Source: Pseudevernia furfuracea (Eukaryota > Ascomycota > Lecanoromycetes > Lecanorales > Parmeliaceae). From it: a DNA stretch of 64,000 bases. Where the stretch lies: NCBI GenBank assembly GCA_022315425.1, contig JAIUPT010000050.1, positions 248,001 through 312,000 of the forward strand, given 5' to 3'. A program made the translations under genes and the position numbers. Below are positions 9,007 through 18,206 of this stretch, piece after piece (position 1 is the stretch's first letter; every line of letters begins with the position of its first letter). The notes under the pieces are model-generated. The model was not told the origin of the DNA. It ran no database searches and saw only the letters and a list, made by a program, of their open reading frames with translations.

Positions 9007-10368
9007 ATGACAAAGAACGTTATTCAAGATCTCGACGCCCTCAACGAGATGAGGAAACAATACAAGAATAGACGCATCTCAGTGATGTCTCAGCGAGATG
9101 ATGACGTCGACATCATAGACGTCTGACAAATATTTAGTATCGACTAGTTGCAACTATGAACTCAAAATCGGCCAATCGAAGTCATGAAAATGCTAGAAGA
9201 TCTTCGCTTTCAACGAGATCAATGTCTTCATGTAGTCGTCAAGTATAATATCATGAGTCAGAAGAAGATCGACTTGAAACAGAAACGGAACCTCCTCAAG
9301 GCGAATAATGTTCAACTCGAAAACAATCTCATGGAGTGTCATAACATCATTCGCGACTATAAGAGAAAGTATCTAGACGCATCACAGCAACAACTCAATG
9401 TCTCTTATTCGACTGTTAAGCAAGCTGAGTCTGAATCTTTCTCCCTCGCTGGAGTTCCCTCTGCAACACGCAAGAAGAACAAAATCACTCGCATATTAGA
9501 CTCAGCGATGTTTACAAATGACGACGATCCTACTTGGGACGTCTGATTCAACGCTATGCTGAACAAACTCATAGTTAATGCGAATCACTATTTAACGAAG
9601 CGGTCACGAATTATCTATATAGTCAATCGAGTCGAAGATAAGACAGTCAAGATAGTAACACTACGCCGTCAATTCGAGTTATTTAATTTCTATTTGATCG
9701 TCAAAGACGTCATGAATGACCTCGCTGACGTCTATAAGAACATTAATCGTATCGAAAACGCAATGCGAGAATACGACTCTCTGAGGCAGAACCCAGCGCA
9801 GACTTTTCGCGATTTCTACTCAGATTTCAAGCTGTTAGACGGAGAACTCGCTTACAATAAAACTCATCTAATGCATAATCTCTCAAAGAAGTTGAATTCT
9901 AAACTTTATATCAAATTCAGCGATGTCAGCGATCTTAATAAACAGTTTATCTCCCTCATAGCAATGAGAAACTATCTAATCAAGACGAATAACGTCATGC
10001 GTGTCAAGAATCTTGACAAACAGATTGAGATTTTAAAGAAGATCTATACGTCTCGCTTCGATCTTTCTTCAACCTATATCGTTTCAGTAAGACGTGTCAC
10101 TCTCGTTACTATATCGACTACATCGATCACCTCTGCAAGCAAGACATCTTTCGTCCCTGTGATGAAGGTCAAGAAAGAGTATATATGCTTTTAATGTGAA
10201 CGCTCAGGTTATTAGAAGAGGGACTGCTCAAATAAGCAGACTCAGGTCGAAAAAAAGATCGCACTGAACGTCAGAGTACACGTCATGAACGCTTACGACA
10301 CTGAGGACCTCATTGACGACGATGAGAAGTATCACGATGCTAACTCTTTCGACTCGGGAAACGCCTAG
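9007..10368 (+). pseudogene. gag of Gypsy-X
   Basis: The frame starts MTKNVIQDLDALNEMRKQY, then has a coiled-coil stretch (residues from the 9184 region, LKQKRNLLKANNVQLENNLM). A capsid-like region includes AREYDSLRQNPAQTFRDFYSDF-type sequence (read as MREYDSLRQ...), the Ty3 Gag signature of a helical capsid. It ends in a zinc knuckle near 10187 whose His and middle residues are changed (C-F-stop-C...GY-stop-KRDC). Stops at about 9124, 9544 and 10193 fit RIP of CGA, CAA and CAG codons. The frame ends at a TAG at about 10366. Confidence 0.8.
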
Positions 10369-10403
10369 TCTCTTTCAAAGACACGAAAAGAGACAACGAC
10401 GAA

Positions 10404-11280
10404 GTGTGTCTAGTGAATACTTTTAACGATTCATTGACACGTCGTTTATTTCGAATAGTGACTACACTATTCTCACAGGATAAGAAATGCGTTTTCAAGG
10501 ACACTCTGGTCGACAGCGACTGCACGGGGGTCAATATCGTTCTTAATGAGTCTCGCGTGGTTCAAGCATACAAAGAATTGAAACTCGAAGTAGTCTCACT
10601 GTCTGTATTCAAGTCATTGCGAGGCTATGATGAAAAACTGTTCAAAAGATCTATTACACACTGTCTCCTTTCTGAACTAAACGTTAATGATCATAGAGAA
10701 GGGACATGTCCCATGTTGATCGCTTTTATACAACACGACTTGATATTAAATAAATCATAAATAAACAAGCATAGAGTCTTGCTGAATATGTTAAAGGACA
10801 AGATTCTATTCGTGTTCGGTCGTTGCGAGCACGATGAAAATCAAACGTCATTATCGAAGGATTTGTCTTTCTTGTCTATATCAAGTTCATTAAGTTCATC
10901 AATATTTTCCTCATTTACTCTTAAGCGACCTTCGACTCCTACGTGCGAAGACGAGAGCTACGAGATCGCCTTCGAGTTATTATTCTTCTCTGAGCAGCCT
11001 TCTAAATCACGAAGAACTTCTAGTTCAAGAGTCGCAAAGAAACAACGAACCTCGTCACCAGATGCACTAAATATCGTAGAAATAGAAGCACCTGCGTTTT
11101 ATATGCTAACAAGTAATAAGACAAACAAGTTGTTCAGCATAACATCAAGCGAGATTCATAACTCTATATCGTCACCGTTCGTTCGAAACTCGCGAATATC
11201 AGTCAATGAATCGTGCCCATATCATTCGAAACTCAAATATAAGAAATGCTATGAATCATATACGACTGTTCGAGTCAATA
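10404..11280 (+). pseudogene. Aspartic protease and linker of Gypsy-X pol
   Basis: LVDSDCTGVNIVLNES matches the retropepsin DSGCTG block with the Gly changed to Asp. It is followed by a beta-rich stretch and a Ser-rich linker. Two adjacent stops break the frame near 10757 before it resumes at 10779. Confidence 0.7.
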
Positions 11281-12740
11281 ACACGAAGGAATTAACCCTC
11301 GAGAACGTCAAGAAGAAGTTGTCGAAGAAATATTATAACTTCTTAAACGTATTCGACAGGTCTAAGATAGACGAATTGCCTCCTCATCGAGAATGTGATC
11401 ACAAATTGAAATTTATAGACGGGGCTGACAAGGCAAAACTTTCTCGCAGTCGCATCTATTTCATTTCGAGTTCAAAGTTGAAACAGGTCAAGAAGTATTT
11501 GAACGAGCATTTGAAGAAAGGCTTCATAGTCCTCAGTCAAGCATTATTCGCCTCTCTTATACTATTCGCTGAGAAGTCAAATGATGATCTGCGATTTTGT
11601 GTCGACTACAGAAGACTTAATCAAATAATCAAGAGAAATCGCTATCTCATTCCTCTCATAGATGAAGTTCTAATTAGAATTCAGAGTTATAAGTACATGA
11701 CACGTCTGAATATCATAGTAGCATTCAACAAACTTCGAATGCACTCGAATAGTGAAGATTTCACTACCTTTATTATCTCTCTTAAGGTATACAAGTATCG
11801 AGTGTTGTTATTCGAACTAATCAATGAGCTCGTCAACTATCAACAGTATATGAATAATATTCTTTTCGACTATCTCAATGACTTCTGTCAGACATATCTG
11901 AACGATATTCTTATTTACAGCAAGATCAAGAAGAAACACGTCAAACATATTCGACTTATTCTTCAGAGACTACGAGAGGCCGATCTGCAGATGAACATTC
12001 TCAAGTGCGAATTTCACGTTCAAGAAATCAAATTCTTGAGACTTCTCATATCTATCGAAGATCTACGAATGAACTCGAGTAAGGTTGACGCAGTGATCGA
12101 CTGACGTATATCGATCAATCTCAAGAAAACTCAGTTCTTCGTTGACTTTTGCAATTTTTATAGACGATTTATTAAAGACTTCTCGAAAATTGTTAAATCA
12201 CTCGTTCGTCTCACACGCAAAGACGTCATTTTTGAGTGATCTACTGCATATCAGCAAGCATTTAATCAACTCAAAATAGTAGTCACTCAGGCCCCAGCCT
12301 TGCGTCATTTTGACAGGTTCAAAGAGATTATACTCGAGATCGACTCTTTCGATTACGTCAACGATGAGATTCTTTCTCAATATGACGACGAAGAAGTCTT
12401 ACACTCGATTGCTTTTTATAGCAAGAATCTCATATCGACGAAATACAACTATCAAATCTACGACAAGAAGTTGCTGATCATTATTCGTTGTCTCGAGCAC
12501 TGACGACCCGAATTGAAATGCACGAACGTTCCAGTCAAGATCTTCACTGATCATAAGAATCTAATGTACTTCGCCGAAGAAAGAGACCTTAGCCGTCAAC
12601 AGGTTCGTTATTTGAATATGCTTTTCGAATACAATATCAAAATAGTCTACAGATCTGATTCATAAAATGTTAAGGCAGACGCCCTTATCAGAATGACTGA
12701 ATCAAAATTTAACAGTCTCAACGACGAAAGGGTTAGACAA
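11281..12740 (+). pseudogene. Reverse transcriptase and RNase H of Gypsy-X pol
   Basis: Motifs in order: LPPHRECDHKLKFIDG, RFCVDYRRLNQIIKRNRY, a catalytic block read as TYLNDILIYS (YLDD with Asp changed to Asn), LKCEFHVQEIKFL, NFYRRFIKDFS, then the RNase H start FDRFKEIILEIDSF and FYSKNLISTKYNY, and VKADALIRM. The open stretch 10779-12104 is 441 codons; later parts carry isolated RIP stops. Confidence 0.88.
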
Positions 12741-13871
12741 TAATATCAAATCATTCTAACTCCAGATCGCTTGAAACTCGATAACACGAAATACGTTATT
12801 AATACAATTGACGACCTTATTTATTATAGAGTGATCATCGTTAATAAGAATAACGAGAAGTGCTCTGAGATTCGTAACGTTATTGTCGAAGATAAGAAGA
12901 AACTGAATAATATCATTTTAGTCAAATGCTCGGTGAACGACGACATACTATATCATAAGAATAGGCTATGAGTTTCTCAGCAAATGTACACTGACCTCAT
13001 TATCGAGATTCATGATTAATTCGCTTACGATCATCTAGGGATTAATCGAACATATGAGTTGCTTCGTCGTGAATACTACTGACGAGATATAAAGAATATC
13101 GTGATCACTTATATTCGCAACTGTTATAAATGTCAGAGGTTTAAGACGTCTAGAGATCGCGAACACGGTCTAATTCAGTCTCTCTCAATTTCACAGAAAC
13201 GTTAATAGAACATATTCATGAATTTTATCGTCGACCTATTATAATCGAAAGAACATAACGTCATTTTTGTAGTAGTGAATCGACTGATCAAGAAACGTCA
13301 CTATATTTCATGCACTGTCACTAACGAAGACATCTCAGTCGAATACACTGCGAAAATGCTCGTCAATCATATCTTTCGCCTTCACGGACTATCGTTATTA
13401 ATAGTGTCGAATCGAGACTCTTAGTTTGTTGTCACTGTGTGAAAGTCTTTCTGCACACGCCTTGACATTACAGCAAAACTATTTATCGCATTTTATTCTC
13501 AGACAGACGATTAGACGGAACGCAGCAATCAAGACCTTGAACGTTATCTGCGAACCTATTGTAACTATATGCAAGACGACTGGGCTAAGTGAATATTCAT
13601 GGCGGAATTCGCAGACAACGACGAAGTCTCGTCGTTCATCGAAGTCACTTCGTTCTATGTCAATAAAGGATTTCATTCACGCATGAGCTTCAGCAAGGAC
13701 TTCACGGCCTACGCTATCACTCGAAAACGCCTAGACGTCGTCAAGGTCGAAAACATTGCTGACAACATGCAGAAGGTCTTGAAATACATCCGAGACAATA
13801 TGAACAGAGCTCAGAGAGTCATGATTGCCCAGGTAAATCAGCATAGACTGGACGTCAAATTCAAGAAATTG
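12741..13871 (+). pseudogene. Integrase (zinc-binding and catalytic core) of Gypsy-X pol
   Basis: The HHCC domain reads IIEIHD...AYDHLGINRTYELLRREYY...CYKCQRFK. The catalytic core has FMNFIVDLL (first Asp), SNRDS (second Asp) and RSNQDLERYLR (Glu). The coding frame is cut at 13871 by BIR element 2 and continues at 17026 with the GPY/F-type SH3-like end. Confidence 0.85.
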
Positions 13872-14063
13872 TGTTACGAGCGTACCCTGCGTCCCTTGAC
13901 ACCTCGTACCCTTGACACCTACGCTAGCCCTATCGGGCCTAGTGTCTTGGCAGGTTCACTCAGCCATACATATATGGCTTCCCTCCCAGTACATAGTTGC
14001 TCCTTAGCTTGTTATCTTCGTTACATACTACACTACGGTTATCACCACAGTACGGTCCTTACA
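13872..14063 (+). repeat. 5' LTR, type A (192 bp), BIR element 2
   Basis: TGTTACGAGCG...GTCCTTACA; same sequence as 16834-17025. Confidence 0.93.
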
Positions 14064-14075
14064 CTATAACAAGCT
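14006..14075 (+). promoter_or_regulatory. Self-primer segment and primer-binding site pair, BIR element 2
   Basis: AGCTTGTTAT (14006-14015) in the LTR and its exact complement ATAACAAGCT (14066-14075), two bases after the LTR. Same arrangement as element 1. Confidence 0.65.
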
Positions 14076-14945
14076 CATTCCAAACCCCCGGGGCCTGTCT
14101 TCATACATGCTCCAACCATTTGTCTTAGGAAGGCAGTAGACTGTTCAGTCGACCAGGCCTTCAAGCCACGAGGATCCCGTGCCTCAACCAGAAGAAAAAT
14201 CATCCTTCCAGCACCTCAGAACACCTCCATTCTTCGTGGCAACTCAAGCGGACAAGAACTCAGCTTGCTACATCCTTTTCAAGAATTCTTCTCCGCCCGC
14301 AACTTCAGCAACTTCACCGCCTTCGGGTTTCACACCACAATCACTCAAGAAACCACTCAAGAAACCACTCTACGAAAGAACACCATTTCAAATATCCTTA
14401 CCCTTGCCTTGGTTAAGCACGCCAGGAGAAATAAAGTGCTACCCGATTCTCGACGCAACACCCAAAACCAACCACCAAAAATTTCACAACCACACATTCA
14501 ACCCGAGTTCTGAACGTCTCATTCCAAGGACAAAACGTTCCAATACAAGAGGTCTGAACGGCGCTCGATTCGGTTAACAAACGCCTTCACAGCACCCTCC
14601 GCAAGAAACCCTTCTCTACCCGCAAATTCTGCCCCGCCTGGCCTTCACACCCGAATTTGCCAACAAACCACCCCCTCAGAATAACACCGTCACAAAGAAC
14701 ACACTTCAAAGCATTCACATTCTTTGCGAGGTGTCAAACGGTCAACAAATAAAAAAGTTGCATGAGAAACAAAGAAATTCGGCATCCCGCAGCAATTGGA
14801 CAAGAAATTACTTCCCAACACCGAAATTCCTACATTCAACACCAAACTCAGCCCCGCCTGGACTTCATACTCCAATTTCTACGAAACTCATCCCTCCCGC
14901 TCACCCTCCCAAGTGTCGACCTCTTAACTGAATACTCGATTAATC
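14064..14945 (+). other. Leader of BIR element 2
   Basis: Homologous to 3284-4110, with an extra CACTCAAGAAACCACTCAAG-type duplication near 14340-14370. The last 300 bp match the Gypsy-X leader. No gene assigned. Confidence 0.55.
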
Positions 14946-16457
14946 ATGAAGTCCTACGAAGAACGACTCGCTACATTCTCTTCTTGGCCACATACCTTTT
15001 CATTTCCGCAACCAAAAGAATTTGCCGCGGCTGCATTCGTCTATGCCCCTACAAAAGAATGTCATGATAATGTACAATGCAATGATTGTGCAATCAATCT
15101 TGACAGCTGGAAAGAAGACGATAACGCACTCATACAGCATCTACGTCGATCGCCCAAATGTGCCTCTGCCATAAAAATGAGGCGAGACTGGGTGAAAACG
15201 ATTCTCGACGCTCCCAAATTAAGTATTCAAGCCGAGGAAGCTCAAGAAGCTGCTGAGAAAGAAGCTCGCAAAGCTGCTGATAAAGAAGCTCAAGAAGCTC
15301 AAGAAGCTGCTCAAAAAGCTGCTCAGAAAGAAGCTCAAAAACCTACTCCCACACCACGAGACCTAGCCTTCTTTGATCCCTCCCTGCAATTCGACTTTCC
15401 GGAACTTCGTCTATATCATGAAATTGACAAGTTCGTCGAGCATATTCTACAGTGTGCTGACCAATACCGAGAGGTTGATGTCATAGAATTGCTTCCCAAA
15501 TGCCTTCGTGGACCAGCATTTCAGTGGAGTCAAAGCATTCAAGAAGCTCTGAAAAACGTGACTCTCGCCAAGTACATGGAGGTCTTGACAGCCAAATTCA
15601 GAAAACCTCCGACGGCTGCACAAGAGACTCCAAAGCCAGCTTCCCAAACAACTCCGCTGGAGTATCACAAATGCACTCTCTGCTCAGCATCATTCTCGTC
15701 AATTAGCCGACTTCTAAGTCATAGCCAAATGGCCATCTGCAACAAGGCCTCTTGCAAGCACTGCGAGACAACCTTCGAGTCAAAGAATCAGCTGCATGAA
15801 CACCTCCGCAGTCGAGAATGTCAACAATCATCTCCCACCAAGAGCATAGCGCCTCCCAAATCCAGCCTGTCAGCACTCGCCCCTGCTGAGAGCGCTACTT
15901 CTTCACCATTTCACCCCCCCTCAGCCTTACCTGAGTACCGGGCAGTCTCACCTCCACCGCCCACATACGAGACTACACCAAGAAGCTACCTTACAGTGGC
16001 TGACCTCTACATGCGCTATGCACCTCTCAAGTCAGCCGTATCCTCAAGGATTCGCCATCCTCCGATTACTTGCAAATCAGTCAAATCCTCATGGATTCGC
16101 CCAGTTACTTGTTCCAGGACCGTTCTTCCCACACTCACAGTCAAGGATTTGTATGAGAAGTTCCATGGGAAAGAGAATCCAGTCATTTCTGCAGTCAAAT
16201 GGACCCCTGCCCATGGGCGCCAAATCGGGTTTAGCGCAGTCAAACCAGCATGCGTTGCAAAGACCCCGGCAATCGACTCAATTTTGGTCCCTCACAAGGG
16301 CGCCAAGACTCGTTTTTTCACTCAGGCAAAAACGAGTGCTCAGCGACTGAATTCTCAACAACAACACCATATGACAGCTACCTTCTTCACCTCCCCCCGA
16401 GATATGGCCTATGACTATCGACGACGCCATAGCCGAAGACCCGAAGCGTGTTGTTGA
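14946..16457 (+). CDS. BIR / Gag-like / C2HC zinc-finger protein (503 aa), intact
   Basis: Seen: residues 7-72 form a BIR domain, RLATFSSWP, then FAAAAFVY, then the exact zinc spacing CX2CX16HX6C (C45, C48, H65, C72) with the Trp55 expected between. Residues about 98-140 are an Ala/Glu/Gln/Lys repeat, probably a helix or coiled coil. Residues about 142-225 (LRLYHEIDKF, LLPKCLRGPAFQW, KYMEVLTAKF) resemble the capsid-type Gag domain of fungal retroelements. Residues about 241-292 hold two CX2CX12HX5C fingers. A Pro/Ser-rich part follows with LTVADLYMRY and LTVKDLYEKF repeats and a basic C-terminus ending RRPEACC. Known: BIR domains occur in inhibitors of apoptosis and Bir1/survivin-type proteins. 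Inferred: an element-encoded Gag-like protein with an acquired BIR, perhaps acting on host cell-death or chromosomal proteins. Start ATG at 14946 is the first in frame. Confidence 0.85.
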   Translation: MKSYEERLATFSSWPHTFSFPQPKEFAAAAFVYAPTKECHDNVQCNDCAINLDSWKEDDNALIQHLRRSPKCASAIKMRRDWVKTILDAPKLSIQAEEAQEAAEKEARKAADKEAQEAQEAAQKAAQKEAQKPTPTPRDLAFFDPSLQFDFPELRLYHEIDKFVEHILQCADQYREVDVIELLPKCLRGPAFQWSQSIQEALKNVTLAKYMEVLTAKFRKPPTAAQETPKPASQTTPLEYHKCTLCSASFSSISRLLSHSQMAICNKASCKHCETTFESKNQLHEHLRSRECQQSSPTKSIAPPKSSLSALAPAESATSSPFHPPSALPEYRAVSPPPPTYETTPRSYLTVADLYMRYAPLKSAVSSRIRHPPITCKSVKSSWIRPVTCSRTVLPTLTVKDLYEKFHGKENPVISAVKWTPAHGRQIGFSAVKPACVAKTPAIDSILVPHKGAKTRFFTQAKTSAQRLNSQQQHHMTATFFTSPRDMAYDYRRRHSRRPEACC

Positions 16458-16833
16458 TGACGTCGTCGCCCTCGGTTGATTTGGCCTCAAGGAGAAGACT
16501 GCGCCAAAACCATTTGATATTGGATTAAGGTTTAATGGCTGCTGCATGGCAAAACACGTCCTTGGCCACCATTTCTTCAATTCTTCACCAATGGAGGCCA
16601 TTCCTGGACCCCTGTCACCGCATGACGTCATGCTAGCGACATGGCATCGCCAAGACGTCACCGAATTAAATTGGGATCAACATCATCGCCGCAAGGAGAA
16701 AGCGAGCGCTAGGGCCAAAAGTTCTTTGTTTTTTATGATTTTTCAGCGACCAAGCATGCATGGCGTTTGTTTTCTTCTTCTTTTCTTCTTTTCTTCCGCA
16801 CTGGGGACCAGTGCTTCTTCGGGGGGGGAGTAG
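16458..16833 (+). other. 3' internal region with polypurine tract, BIR element 2
   Basis: Conserved block with palindrome at 16620-16633 and G-rich tract at about 16820-16833 next to the LTR. A 95-codon frame here is non-conserved in phase and not taken as a gene. Confidence 0.65.
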
Positions 16834-17025
16834 TGTTACGAGCGTACCCTGCGTCCCTTGACACCTCGTACCCTTGACACCTACGCTAGCCCTATCGGGC
16901 CTAGTGTCTTGGCAGGTTCACTCAGCCATACATATATGGCTTCCCTCCCAGTACATAGTTGCTCCTTAGCTTGTTATCTTCGTTACATACTACACTACGG
17001 TTATCACCACAGTACGGTCCTTACA
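16834..17025 (+). repeat. 3' LTR, type A (192 bp), BIR element 2
   Basis: Same sequence as 13872-14063; followed by GAAAG. Confidence 0.93.
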
Positions 17026-17460
17026 GAAAGAAGATTTGATCTTCCTCAACAGCAAAAACATCATTAGCACTCGATCTTTTAAGAAACTTGATGACAAGAA
17101 ATATGATCCATTCAAGATCAAGGCCTTGATAGGTTCGTCGTATAGACTGGAACTGTCTAAAACCATGCGAATACATGACGTTTTCAGCCCCAAATTGTTG
17201 AGTCTAGCCGTCACAGACCCCTTATCAGGTCAGAAGAATTCTCTCTCGAAGTCAATAATGGTTGACGGCTTAAAAGAATAAATAGTAGACGATATCCTCG
17301 CTTTCAAAAAGCCTTGGGGTCGACTCAAATATCAAGTCAATTGAGAAGGCTTTGACAAAGACCTCATCTGATATGACGTCGACAGAGGCGAGTTCGACAA
17401 CGTCAAGAACGTCGTCGAAGAATTTCATAAGAAATATCTCAAGGCCCTTCGCTAGACGAT
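17026..17460 (+). pseudogene. End of Gypsy-X integrase with chromodomain
   Basis: EDLIFLNSKNI, KKLDDKKYDPFKI and YRLELSKTMRIHDVFSPKLL are the GPY/F-type end of a chromovirus integrase. It is followed by VDDILAFKKPWGRLKYQVN, a stop for Trp, EGFDKDL, and VEEFHKKY, a chromodomain. Chromodomains of this kind steer integration toward marked chromatin in fungal chromoviruses. RIP stops break it. Confidence 0.8.
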
Positions 17461-17995
17461 CCAACGTCTACAAATACTACAATACTCAGTCTCAGACCTG
17501 CGTTCACCTCTCAGAACCCTTTATTACACCTTCAGCAATGGCCCTGAGACATCGAATCAGGCCAATTCTGCTGCAATAGTAGACAAATGTTGCGTCGACA
17601 CTGAGAAAGCAACGACGTGACGTCTTTAGCGCGCGGCTAACGGTTCGAGTCGTCTAACGAATCAATAATAGGCCTTTATTCAGCGATTTTCTTCTCCGAT
17701 CGCAAATCAACTTTCGTGTAGACCATCTATATCAAAAATCATTAATGATCATCATTTCTTTAACTCTTCATCAATGAAGGTCATTTCAGCACCTCTGCGA
17801 TCGCATAACGTCATGCTAGCGACATAACATCGTCAAGATGTCATCGAAGCAACTGAGTGTTAGCTTCACAGCAGAAAAGGATAGCGCCAGCCCCCAGCAT
17901 CATGTTTTCTGCTTTTTGTCTTTCTTGCACCTGTATACATAGCGAAAGACTCTAGTACAGTCATGAGAACATGTCTTTTCGAAGGGGGGGGGTAG
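17461..17995 (+). other. 3' internal region of Gypsy-X with polypurine tract
   Basis: RIP-changed version of the shared 3' block; palindrome now GCATAACGTCATGC (17803-17816). The last 130 bp closely match window positions 170-301. Long G-run polypurine tract just before 17996. Confidence 0.7.
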
Positions 17996-18201
17996 TGTTA
18001 CGAGCGTACCCCGCATCCCTTGATGACACCTACCTGTGTTAGCATTCCTTTGTTGACACACTATCCCTTTTAGACTTAGCGTGCCTTGGCAGGTTCACTC
18101 AGTCATACATATATGACCTTCCCTCCCAGTACATAGTTGTTCTATATCTAGTTGTCTTATTCAATACACCTACATGACTTGACTCTGTACTGGTCCTGAC
18201 A
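17996..18201 (+). repeat. 3' LTR of Gypsy-X, type B (206 bp)
   Basis: TGTTACGAGCG...GGTCCTGACA, little RIP; followed by target duplication CTATA (18202-18206). Confidence 0.9.
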
Positions 18202-18206
18202 CTATA

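Larger units (their letters stand above)
13872..17025 (+). mobile_element. BIR-gene LTR element 2 (non-autonomous, 3154 bp, intact gene)
   Basis: 192-bp LTRs (13872-14063 and 16834-17025) look identical, so insertion is recent. Right-hand duplication GAAAG is at 17026-17030; the left side reads GAAATTG (13865-13871), that is GAAAG with two extra T bases. The host integrase frame (KFKK...EDLIFL) is restored by removing element plus duplication. Content: leader, one 503-codon gene, 3' region with palindrome and polypurine tract. No pol. The LTR carries a CTCGTACCCTTGACACCTACG insertion-like difference from element 1. Confidence 0.92.
8084..18201 (+). mobile_element. Gypsy-X: Ty3/gypsy chromovirus with type-B LTRs (source family of the BIR elements)
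   Basis: 206-bp LTRs at 8084-8289 and 17996-18201. Target duplication CTATA lies at 8079-8083 and 18202-18206. Without the nested BIR element 2 it is about 6.96 kb. It carries gag with coiled coil and zinc knuckle, protease, RT, RNase H, integrase and a C-terminal chromodomain. RIP is moderate: many frames are long but contain stops. The 5' LTR is clearly RIP-mutated while the 3' LTR is nearly clean. Leader and 3' region match the BIR elements. Confidence 0.92.

Noticed and set aside
17630..17660. GGTTCGAGTCG as a possible tRNA B-box in Gypsy-X
   Set aside because: No acceptor or anticodon stem around it; lies in the element's 3' region.
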